From Prosthecobacter sp. (lineage in GTDB: Bacteria > Verrucomicrobiota > Verrucomicrobiia > Verrucomicrobiales > Verrucomicrobiaceae), in contig JAURHS010000014.1 in assembly GCA_030833205.1 (NCBI GenBank), positions 1-42,101 on the forward strand: DNA of 42,101 bases, read 5' to 3'. This document shows, in pieces, positions 33,594 through 40,643 of this stretch. The translations under genes and the position numbers were made by a program. How positions within the stretch are numbered: the stretch's first letter is position 1; each line of letters starts with the position of its first letter. The notes below the pieces were generated by a model. The model was not told the DNA's origin, made no database searches, and saw only the letters and a list, made by a program, of their open reading frames with translations.

Positions 33594-34540
33594 TGCGCCA
33601 TGCTGGGCACTCGCATTGCGTGACTTCAGCCTCGACTCCCACCGCCTTTTTCCTGGCCGGGCCCACGGCCTCGGGCAAGTCGCGGCTTGCGGCGAAGCTG
33701 GCCGCAGCCATTGGCGGCGAGGTGGTCAACGCTGACGCCTTCCAGCTTTACCGCGGCCTGGACATCCTCACCGCCAAGCCCGATGCGCAAACCCTGAGTC
33801 TGGCGCCACATCATCTCTTTGGCCTGCTTGATGGCAATGTGCAGTGCGACGCGCAGCAGTATGTCAATCTGGCCCTGCCCGTGCTTGAGGACATTGTGGC
33901 GCGCGGCCGCTGGCCGATTGTGGTGGGCGGCAGCGGTCTTTACCTGCGCGCGCTAAGCCATGGCCTGGACCCCCTGCCTGCAGCCGATGCGGCCTTGCGC
34001 GCCCAACTCGGCACGCTGCCCCTGCCGGAGTTGGTGGCGCGCCTGCTCAAACTCGACCCCGATGCCGGCGCACAGGTTTCCCTGCTCAACCCTCGCTATG
34101 TGCAGCGGGCACTGGAGCTCTGCATGCTCACCGGCAAGCCTCTGGCAGAGTTGCGCCCCAACAACCCCAAGCCCGCCCGCGGCCCTGGTCTGCGCCTGGA
34201 CTGCCCGCGGCCCCTGCTCTGGCAACGCATCGAGGCCCGCGCTCAGGCGATGCTCAATCAGGGCCTGCTCGAGGAAATCCAGCGGGCAGGCGCAGTGACC
34301 GGAGGCTTGGCCAAGGCCATCGGCCTGGCCCCTTGGCGAGCTCACCTGCAAGGAGAACTGCCCCATGCGCAGGCCCTCGACGCAATGATTCTGGCCACCC
34401 GGCAGTACGCCAAGCGCCAGGGCACCTGGTTTCGACGCGAAGGCTGGATGCAAACGATTTGCCTCGAGGGCGACGCTGGGGCAGACTGCCTGCTGCCAAT
34501 CCTCTTGGAGCAATTTCCATGTCTGAACCAAGCCCCCTGA
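33581..34540 (+). CDS. miaA: tRNA dimethylallyltransferase
   Basis: 319 residues in the longest frame. It adds a dimethylallyl group to A37 of tRNAs reading UNN codons. The P-loop is GPTASGKS (27-34). The next motif reads NADAFQLYRGLDILTAKP, where most MiaA proteins have DSMQVYRGMDIGTAKP, so Ser is replaced by Ala next to the catalytic Asp. Then come PHHLFGLLD, GGSGLYLRAL and the C-terminal TRQYAKRQGTWFRRE. The initiating ATG lies in the loop of a perfect hairpin; GTG 33620 (peptide VTSASTPTAFFLAG) is a good alternative and would leave all motifs intact. The 3' end overlaps aroB by 22 bases, indicating cotranscription. Confidence 0.92.
   Translation: MAKDLRHAGHSHCVTSASTPTAFFLAGPTASGKSRLAAKLAAAIGGEVVNADAFQLYRGLDILTAKPDAQTLSLAPHHLFGLLDGNVQCDAQQYVNLALPVLEDIVARGRWPIVVGGSGLYLRALSHGLDPLPAADAALRAQLGTLPLPELVARLLKLDPDAGAQVSLLNPRYVQRALELCMLTGKPLAELRPNNPKPARGPGLRLDCPRPLLWQRIEARAQAMLNQGLLEEIQRAGAVTGGLAKAIGLAPWRAHLQGELPHAQALDAMILATRQYAKRQGTWFRREGWMQTICLEGDAGADCLLPILLEQFPCLNQAP
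34507..34510 (+). promoter_or_regulatory. ribosome binding site of aroB
   Basis: GGAG eight bases before ATG 34519, inside the 3' end of miaA. It is one of the few clear Shine-Dalgarno sites in the window and fixes the aroB start well downstream of the open frame's first codon at 34333. Confidence 0.6.
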
Positions 34541-35661
34541 CCGTCCCCGTTGAACTGGGCTCCCGCCGCTATGAGGTGGAGATTGGCCATGGCTTGCTTG
34601 AGGGACTCGGGCCCTGTGCAAGGCAACATTTTGGGGACAAGGCCCGCGGCCTGTTGCTCACCGACGCCAATGTCGAACCCCTGCACGCCAGGCGCGCCCT
34701 GCAAAGTCTGCGCTCGGCCGGGCTGCAGGTGGAATTGATGGTGGTGCCCGCAGGGGAAGGCAGCAAGTCCATGGCCTGCGCGCAGCAAGTCTGCAGCGCC
34801 ATGACCCGCGCCGCTCTGGACCGCAAAAGTTTTCTGGTTGCCCTGGGCGGTGGCGTGATCGGCGACCTCGGCGGCTACTGCGCGGCCATTTATCAACGCG
34901 GCATCGGCTACATCCAATGCCCCACCACGGTGCTCAGTCAGGTGGACAGCAGCGTCGGTGGCAAGACAGGGGTGAACCTGCCTGAGGCCAAGAACATGGT
35001 GGGCTGCTTTCATCAACCGCGCCATGTGCTCGCCGACATCGGCACCCTCAAGACTCTCGCCCCGCGCGAGTTCAACGAGGGCTTCGCGGAAATCATCAAG
35101 CACGCCTGCATCCGCGATGCCGCCATGCTCGAGGCCATTGAGGCCGTCGCCAAGGGTGGCGGCGACCTGCCCGCCCTCATTGCGCGCAATGTGGCCATCA
35201 AGGCCGCCATCGTCGAGGCCGATGAGCATGAAACCCTTGGCCTGCGCGCCCTGTTGAATTTTGGCCACACCCTTGGCCACGCCATCGAGGCCGCCGCCGC
35301 CGGGCCGCACTGGCAGGAGGCCGGCGCAGAGAGCCACGGCAACGCCCTGCTGCACGGCGAGGCCATCTCCCTGGGTCTGCGTGCGGCGCTGCATCTCTCG
35401 GTGGTCAAACGCGCCCTGCCTCAAGACGAGGCCAAGCGCGTGCTGCGCCTGCTGGAGGCGTTTGCCCTCCCACTGCAACTGCCTGACTCCATGAGCGATG
35501 AGGCTTTGCTTGAGATCGCCGCCAAGGACAAGAAGTTTGAGCAGGGCAGCATTCGCTTTGTGCTGCTCAAGGCTCTGGGTGAAGCCCAACTTGAGCACGA
35601 TGTGACCACCGCCGACCTGCGCAGCGCTTTGAGCCATCTGCGCCAGCCAGCCAAACTTTAA
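34519..35661 (+). CDS. aroB: 3-dehydroquinate synthase
   Basis: 380 residues. It converts DAHP to 3-dehydroquinate, the second step of the shikimate pathway, using NAD and a divalent metal. Signatures: PAGEGSKS (77-84), LGGGVIGDLGGYCAAIYQRG (109-128), PTTVLSQVDSSVGGKTGVN (135-153), EGFAEIIKHA with metal ligand Glu191, NFGHTLGHAIE with His250 and His254, and LHGEA with His279. All catalytic residues are those of the canonical enzyme, in contrast to the EboD-type paralogue at 21058. It overlaps the end of miaA and is followed after six bases by the exosortase gene, so the three probably form one operon. Confidence 0.96.
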   Translation: MSEPSPLTVPVELGSRRYEVEIGHGLLEGLGPCARQHFGDKARGLLLTDANVEPLHARRALQSLRSAGLQVELMVVPAGEGSKSMACAQQVCSAMTRAALDRKSFLVALGGGVIGDLGGYCAAIYQRGIGYIQCPTTVLSQVDSSVGGKTGVNLPEAKNMVGCFHQPRHVLADIGTLKTLAPREFNEGFAEIIKHACIRDAAMLEAIEAVAKGGGDLPALIARNVAIKAAIVEADEHETLGLRALLNFGHTLGHAIEAAAAGPHWQEAGAESHGNALLHGEAISLGLRAALHLSVVKRALPQDEAKRVLRLLEAFALPLQLPDSMSDEALLEIAAKDKKFEQGSIRFVLLKALGEAQLEHDVTTADLRSALSHLRQPAKL

Positions 35662-35667
35662 CCCCCC

Positions 35668-37365
35668 ATGGCCACGGCCCCAAGCACGCTGCTGCAGCGC
35701 CTGCGCGCGCCTGCCGATGCGCGTATCGCCTGGGGAGTCGCCGGTCTTTGGTTGCTGGTTTGCGCCGTCATTCTTCCCTATCAGCACTGGGACTTTGCCC
35801 AGCGCAGCAGCATTTTCGGTGGGATCCTGCGCAAGGCCCAACAAGACAGCGAATGGTGGTTTTGTTTGACCGCACCCCCGCTTTGCGCCTGGATGATCCA
35901 CCGCGCGCGCCGACAATGGTCTACCCTGCCCCTGCAGGGCCATTGGAGTGGCGCGGTCCTCACGGCTGCTGCGATGGCCTGCTTTTGGTTCGGTTATCGC
36001 GCCGACACGGCCTATGCGGGCTATGCCGCGCTGCAACTGCTTGGTGCCGGCCTGCTGCTGGGCATTGGCGGCTTGGCCTGGTGGCGCGTGCTGGTCTTTC
36101 CCTGGATCTTTCTGATCTTTACCTGGCCCATGTTGCCCCTGGAGAATCTGCTCGCCGTGCCCCTGCGTCTGCACACCGCAGGCATGGCGGCGGGCTTGCT
36201 CAACCTCATCGGCTATCCTGCGGTGCATGAAGGTACCGGCCTGATGTCGGCGGCTGATGCCGTGGCCGGAGTGGCAGCAGGCTCACGCTTTCAGCTCGAT
36301 GTGGATCAACCCTGCGCAGGCATGCGCTCGCTGTTCTCACTGCTGATGATTGCCGCACTGCAGGGATGGCTGGGGCTGCGCCAATTCGGCCCGCGCCTGC
36401 TGCTGATGCTCTGCGCCGTTCCCCTGGCCGTGTTTGGCAACCTGCTGCGCCTGTTGCTTCTGGCCATTGGCGCCACGCACCTGGGCAGCGAGGTGGCCAT
36501 CGGCCGCCGCGTTGGTGAACATCAGGAGATGAGCTTCCTGCACAGCATGGCCGGCTTGCTGGTGTATGCAGTGGCGCTGGCAGGAATCCTCCTGCTTAGC
36601 CGTTGGCTGGCTTCGCGCGAGAAGAGAGTCACCGCGCAGGGAGTCCGACTGAAATTGCGCGGCGACACCTCGGGCCTACAACTGCTCCTGCTCAGCTCAC
36701 TCATTGCGCTGACGATTGCCCTTACCCAGCTCGGCCCTTCGAGCTTTGCGATCGGGCCACTGGGGGTTAAGGCGCCCATGCCTCTGCAAGTCGGCGCCTA
36801 TGTGGCCACTGCCAACCCCGCCAGCGCTCGCGAGAAATCCCTGCTTGATGAAGATGTCCGCATTGAGCGACAGTTTTACAGCAAACCTGGCCGCAGCATT
36901 CTGGCCACTCTGGTCATGGGCGGGGCGCAAAAGCGCTCGCTGCACTCGCCAGAGGTCTGCCTGCCCGCTCAAGGCTGGCAGCTCAGCGGACAATCCAACC
37001 TCATTCTCACGGGCCCCGACGCAAGCCCCATCCGAGCCACCCTGCGACGCATGAACCGACTGGTGCAGGGCCCGGGCGGCTCCCCCGTCATGCTGCGCGC
37101 TCTGTTCATCTATTGGTTTGTGGGCTCCGATGGCAGCACCTGCGCCACGGACCTGGAAAACTCCTGGCGCACCTATGCCGACGCGGTGCTCAAAGGCATC
37201 AACCACCGCTGGTCCATGCTCACTTTTTTTATCCCACTTGAACCGGGCGCCAGCGAGGACCCCTACGCTGAGGTCACAGCGCTGGAAGAGAGCCGCAGCT
37301 TCATTGAGGAGCTGCTGCCTCAGATTCAGTCAATGCGCTCAAGCGCCGCGGCCTCGACCCGATAA
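35668..37365 (+). CDS. exosortase fused to an EpsI domain
   Basis: 565 residues. The first ~310 form a multi-spanning exosortase/archaeosortase (EpsH-like), a membrane transpeptidase that recognises a C-terminal sorting signal (PEP-CTERM or similar) on exported proteins. The catalytic triad is visible: Cys216 in DQPCAGMRSL, Arg261 in FGNLLRLLLL, and His292 in EMSFLHSMAG. After a further membrane segment (about 336-352) comes an EpsI domain with HSPEVCLPAQGW (426-437), likely exposed outside the membrane. EpsI is a separate protein in many exosortase loci; here both are one chain. No PEP-CTERM substrate, sugar-polymer genes or PrsK/PrsR regulators are in the window, so its targets are elsewhere. 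The last 40 bases overlap recF on the opposite strand. Confidence 0.9.
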   Translation: MATAPSTLLQRLRAPADARIAWGVAGLWLLVCAVILPYQHWDFAQRSSIFGGILRKAQQDSEWWFCLTAPPLCAWMIHRARRQWSTLPLQGHWSGAVLTAAAMACFWFGYRADTAYAGYAALQLLGAGLLLGIGGLAWWRVLVFPWIFLIFTWPMLPLENLLAVPLRLHTAGMAAGLLNLIGYPAVHEGTGLMSAADAVAGVAAGSRFQLDVDQPCAGMRSLFSLLMIAALQGWLGLRQFGPRLLLMLCAVPLAVFGNLLRLLLLAIGATHLGSEVAIGRRVGEHQEMSFLHSMAGLLVYAVALAGILLLSRWLASREKRVTAQGVRLKLRGDTSGLQLLLLSSLIALTIALTQLGPSSFAIGPLGVKAPMPLQVGAYVATANPASAREKSLLDEDVRIERQFYSKPGRSILATLVMGGAQKRSLHSPEVCLPAQGWQLSGQSNLILTGPDASPIRATLRRMNRLVQGPGGSPVMLRALFIYWFVGSDGSTCATDLENSWRTYADAVLKGINHRWSMLTFFIPLEPGASEDPYAEVTALEESRSFIEELLPQIQSMRSSAAASTR

Positions 37366-38393
37366 GTCCAGGACTGCGGCCACTGCGATTGCTGCATCCA
37401 CTCCAACTGCGTGGTGGTGATGATGCACTGAGAATCGGTGGGCAGAAGCTGCATCAGCGCCCGCCGACGATGTTCATCCAACTCGCCGAAAACATCGTCA
37501 AGCAGCAACAAGGGCGCGCGGCCCTGAGCATCACAGAGCACCTTGGCCTGCGCCACCTTCAGCGCCAGCGCCAGACTTCTTTGCTGACCCTCGGAGGCGA
37601 AGGCATCTGCCGCCAATCCATTGATCTGCAAGAGCAGTTCGTCGCGGTGCGGACCAAGCGCCGTCTGCCTGGTTTGCGCCTCCTGCTCGCGCAACTCGCG
37701 CAACTGTGCGGCCAATGAACCCGGCTTGCTGCCGGGCACATACTCAAGGGAGGCCTGCTCACGGCCGGCACTTAAATCCGAATGTGCAGCACTCACCTCC
37801 GGCCGCAGCAAGTCCACCAGGGCAGCGCGGGATCGCTGAAGCAGGTCAGCCTGATCCTGCATGACCTCGCCGAAGGCGTCCACCTGCCGCCAATCAATGA
37901 CGGCGCTGCGCTTGAGGGCAAAGTTGCGCGAACGCAGGGCGCGCTCGTAATCGCGCAAGGCGCGCAGGTAGGGCGCGTCGAGTTGGGCGGCCGCAAAGTC
38001 GAGGTAACGCCGCCGATGCTCGCTGCCTCCGCGCAGCAAATTCATGTCCCGAAAGTCCATCCACACCACCCTCCCGCTGGCGGCAAGGTAATCAGCGGTC
38101 AGGCGACAGGGCGCACCATCCACCGCCAAGCGACGCAGGCGCTCAGACTGCCCCAGGCGCAAGCGATGGCCATTGAAACCACCCTCAAGCAACAGGCTGG
38201 ACTGCCCCAAACGCAACCACTGCGAGCGCTGTGCGGTGCGTGGCGACTGCAGGCGAAGCAGGACGCAGGCGGCCTCCAGCAGTGAGGTCTTGCCCTGGGC
38301 GTTGCGCCCAATCAGCAGCGTGCAGCGCGGATGCAGCGGCAGGGCACACTGCGCAAAGCAGCGGAAGTCCCGCAGGAAAAGGTCGCTGAGCAT
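37326..38393 (-). CDS. recF: DNA replication and repair protein RecF
   Basis: 355 residues from ATG 38393. RecF is an SMC-like ATPase that helps load RecA at single-strand gaps. Walker A is GRNAQGKTS (29-37), the signature motif is SEGQQRSLALALKVAQ, and Walker B is LLLLDDVFGELDEHRR. The length matches the family. It is not next to dnaA, dnaN or gyrB, the common arrangement. The open frame continues to 38438, but the first 15 codons have no family counterpart. Its 3' end overlaps the convergent exosortase gene by 40 bases. Confidence 0.94.
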   Translation of the reverse strand: MLSDLFLRDFRCFAQCALPLHPRCTLLIGRNAQGKTSLLEAACVLLRLQSPRTAQRSQWLRLGQSSLLLEGGFNGHRLRLGQSERLRRLAVDGAPCRLTADYLAASGRVVWMDFRDMNLLRGGSEHRRRYLDFAAAQLDAPYLRALRDYERALRSRNFALKRSAVIDWRQVDAFGEVMQDQADLLQRSRAALVDLLRPEVSAAHSDLSAGREQASLEYVPGSKPGSLAAQLRELREQEAQTRQTALGPHRDELLLQINGLAADAFASEGQQRSLALALKVAQAKVLCDAQGRAPLLLLDDVFGELDEHRRRALMQLLPTDSQCIITTTQLEWMQQSQWPQSWTYRVEAAALERID

Positions 38394-38480
38394 GAGGCAT
38401 TTCGAACCAACGACCGGTGGTGAAGCGAAGAGCAGCACAAGCCTGGGTCCGTAGGCGCAACAACAACGGCCCCATCATCC

Positions 38481-38486
38481 TGTCAA
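38481..38486 (-). promoter_or_regulatory. possible -35 element upstream of recF
   Basis: On the minus strand a perfect TTGACA lies at 38486-38481, about 88 bases before the recF ATG. No good -10 hexamer is found at 16-18 bases, so the call is weak. The 38394-38565 gap also has to hold the hisS promoter. Confidence 0.2.
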
Positions 38487-38565
38487 GCACAGGCCGTCAG
38501 GGCAGGCGCCCGCATTTTTGGTTGAACTTATGGCCTGCGGACCCAAGGGTGAGGACCGCTTCCCC

Positions 38566-39861
38566 ATGGCCACTTTCCGCACTGTCAAAGGCTTCCGCGA
38601 CCTCTACCCCGAGGACTGCGCCAGCCGCGATGTCATCCTCGCCACTTGGAGCCGCGTGGCGCGCCGCTACGGTTTTGTGCCCTATGAGGGGCCGCTGGTG
38701 GAAGCCACGGATCTCTACCGCAAGAAAAGCGGCGATGAAATCAGCGCCCAGCTCTTCTGCTTTGAAGACAAGGGCAAGCGCGAGATCACCCTGCGCCCCG
38801 AGGTCACCCCAAGCCTGGCGCGAATGGCCACCGCCAGACAGCGCGACTTCCGCAAGCCGATGAAGTGGTTTCAGATCGGCTCCTGCTTTCGCTACGAAGA
38901 ACCCCAAGAGGGCCGCTCGCGCGAGTTCATTCAATTCAATGCCGACATCATCGGCGAAGGCGGGCCCGGTGCCGACGCCGAACTGGTGGCCCTGGCCATT
39001 GACACCATGCTGGCCTTTGGCATCGGCGCTGAGGACTTTGCCATCCGCCTGAGCAATCGTCAGGTCTGGACCGACTTCCTCACCCAGCAGGGACTGCCCG
39101 AGGACAAGCACCCCGCCTTCCTGCAGGTCATTGACAAAATCCAACGCGCCAAGCCCGAGGTGACCGCGCAGAAGTTATCGGCCATTGGGATCAGCCATGA
39201 GCAGGTCCTGGCCTTCATGAATCAGGACTTCAGCGAGCACCCGGCCTTTGCCGCGCTGGCCGCGGATCTCAAGGCCCGTGGCCTTTGGTCCTTCATCAAA
39301 CTCGACGCCAGCATCGTGCGCGGCTTGGCCTATTACACCGGCACCGTCTTTGAAGTCTTTGACCTGCGCCATGGCCTGCGCGCCGTGGCGGGTGGCGGAC
39401 GCTACGATAAACTCTGCGCCCTGATCAGCGACGGTGCCGTGGACCTGCCCGCCGCAGGTTTTGCGATGGGCGATGTGGTGTTGGGGATTTTGCTTGAGCG
39501 CACCGCTGCGGCGGCCAAACAACACCACGAGGCCGTGCTCGCCGCATTGCAAAGCGATGTCTTTGTCATCATCGCCGATGAGGCCCGACGACCCGAGGCC
39601 TTGGGCATCGTGCAGGCCCTGCGGCGCAGTGGACTGCGGGTGGACTTCAGCCTCAGCCCGCAGAAGGTGGGCAAGCAGTTTCAGGGCGCGGAGGCCCAGC
39701 GCGCCAGACTGGGCGTGGTGGTGGGCAGCGAGTACCCTCAGCTTCAACTCAAGGACCTCATCAGCCGCCAGCAGCAACTCATCGACGCCTCGCAATTGCA
39801 GCCGGCCGTCGAGGCCGCGCTTGCCACGGCACCCAGCCCACCCCTGATTGCAGGCGCATGA
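38566..39861 (+). CDS. hisS: histidyl-tRNA synthetase
   Basis: 431 residues from ATG 38566. It is a class II aminoacyl-tRNA synthetase that charges tRNA-His. It opens with the family N-terminus FRTVKGFRDLYPED. Motif 2 lies at about 108-127 (FRYEEPQEGRSREFIQFNAD). The histidine-binding motif GLAYYTG is at 253-259, followed by motif 3 (GGGRYDKL and GFAMGDVVL). The C-terminal anticodon-binding domain contains the segment DVFVIIADEARRPEALGIV. Earlier in-frame starts at 38518 (TTG) and 38530 (ATG) are possible, but GAGG lies 11 bases before 38566 and the family begins there. The stop overlaps the next gene's start by four bases (ATGA). Confidence 0.95.
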   Translation: MATFRTVKGFRDLYPEDCASRDVILATWSRVARRYGFVPYEGPLVEATDLYRKKSGDEISAQLFCFEDKGKREITLRPEVTPSLARMATARQRDFRKPMKWFQIGSCFRYEEPQEGRSREFIQFNADIIGEGGPGADAELVALAIDTMLAFGIGAEDFAIRLSNRQVWTDFLTQQGLPEDKHPAFLQVIDKIQRAKPEVTAQKLSAIGISHEQVLAFMNQDFSEHPAFAALAADLKARGLWSFIKLDASIVRGLAYYTGTVFEVFDLRHGLRAVAGGGRYDKLCALISDGAVDLPAAGFAMGDVVLGILLERTAAAAKQHHEAVLAALQSDVFVIIADEARRPEALGIVQALRRSGLRVDFSLSPQKVGKQFQGAEAQRARLGVVVGSEYPQLQLKDLISRQQQLIDASQLQPAVEAALATAPSPPLIAGA

Positions 39862-40643
39862 CGCGGCAGGAACTGCAGCAGGCCGGCGCCGACACAGCCA
39901 TCGTGCTGGGCTCAGGTCTGGGCTCAGTACTCGAGGGATTTGAGTCCCTCGGCCACATCGAACATCAGCAACTCGGCCTGCCTGGCAGCCCGCATGCCGT
40001 CGCCGGTCATGCCCATCGCCTGCACCTCTGCCGCGCAGCTGGCCGCCCCCTGCTCATTGCTGCGGGTCGCCGCCACCTTTACGAGGGCATCAGCGCCGCA
40101 GAATGCGCGGCTCTGGTGCGTTGCCTGCATGAGCTTGGCGTGCGCCGCCTGCTCTTGACCAATGCCGCAGGCGCCATCCGCGCCGACCTGCAACCCGGAT
40201 CGCTGATGCTCATTGCAGATCACCTCAATCTGCAGGGCAGCTCGCCGCTTGATGGAGCTCAGTTCATTGACATGAGCCAGGCCTACTGCCCGCAGTGGCG
40301 CAGCGCTCTGCGCGCGCAGGCAGCGCAACTTGGCATCCCCCTGCCCGAAGGTGTTTACGCGGCGCTGCGCGGGCCGCAATACGAGACCCCCGCTGAAGTG
40401 CGAATGCTGCGCAGCCTCGGTGCCGATGCCGTGGGCATGTCCACCGTCCTTGAAGTCATTCAGGCCCGCGCCCTGGGCATGCAGGTGGCTGCCATCTCCA
40501 TGCTCGCCAATGCGGCGGCTGGCCTGAATCAACAACAGCTTGATCATCAGGATGTGCTGGCCCAGGCGGCGCAAGCCAGCCGCCCTCTGCAACAGTTGCT
40601 GCTGGCGCACTTCAACAGCACTCAAGGCGCCGCCAATTCGTAG
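39858..40643 (+). CDS. purine nucleoside phosphorylase (trimeric PNP-I type)
   Basis: 261 residues, translationally coupled to hisS by an ATGA overlap. It cleaves purine nucleosides with phosphate to give the free base and ribose 1-phosphate. Motifs: LGSGLG (17-22), phosphate-binding GRRHLYEG (70-77), LTNAAGAI (100-107), GPQYETPAEVRML (172-184) with the base-site Glu, VGMSTVLEVIQAR (192-204), and ANAAAGL with Asn218 for purine recognition. Usual length and motifs put it with the trimeric enzymes specific for guanosine and inosine. It works with the NupC-type transporter at 9719 in nucleoside salvage. The 3' end overlaps the convergent PQQ-like gene by 22 bases. Confidence 0.92.
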   Translation: MTRQELQQAGADTAIVLGSGLGSVLEGFESLGHIEHQQLGLPGSPHAVAGHAHRLHLCRAAGRPLLIAAGRRHLYEGISAAECAALVRCLHELGVRRLLLTNAAGAIRADLQPGSLMLIADHLNLQGSSPLDGAQFIDMSQAYCPQWRSALRAQAAQLGIPLPEGVYAALRGPQYETPAEVRMLRSLGADAVGMSTVLEVIQARALGMQVAAISMLANAAAGLNQQQLDHQDVLAQAAQASRPLQQLLLAHFNSTQGAANS

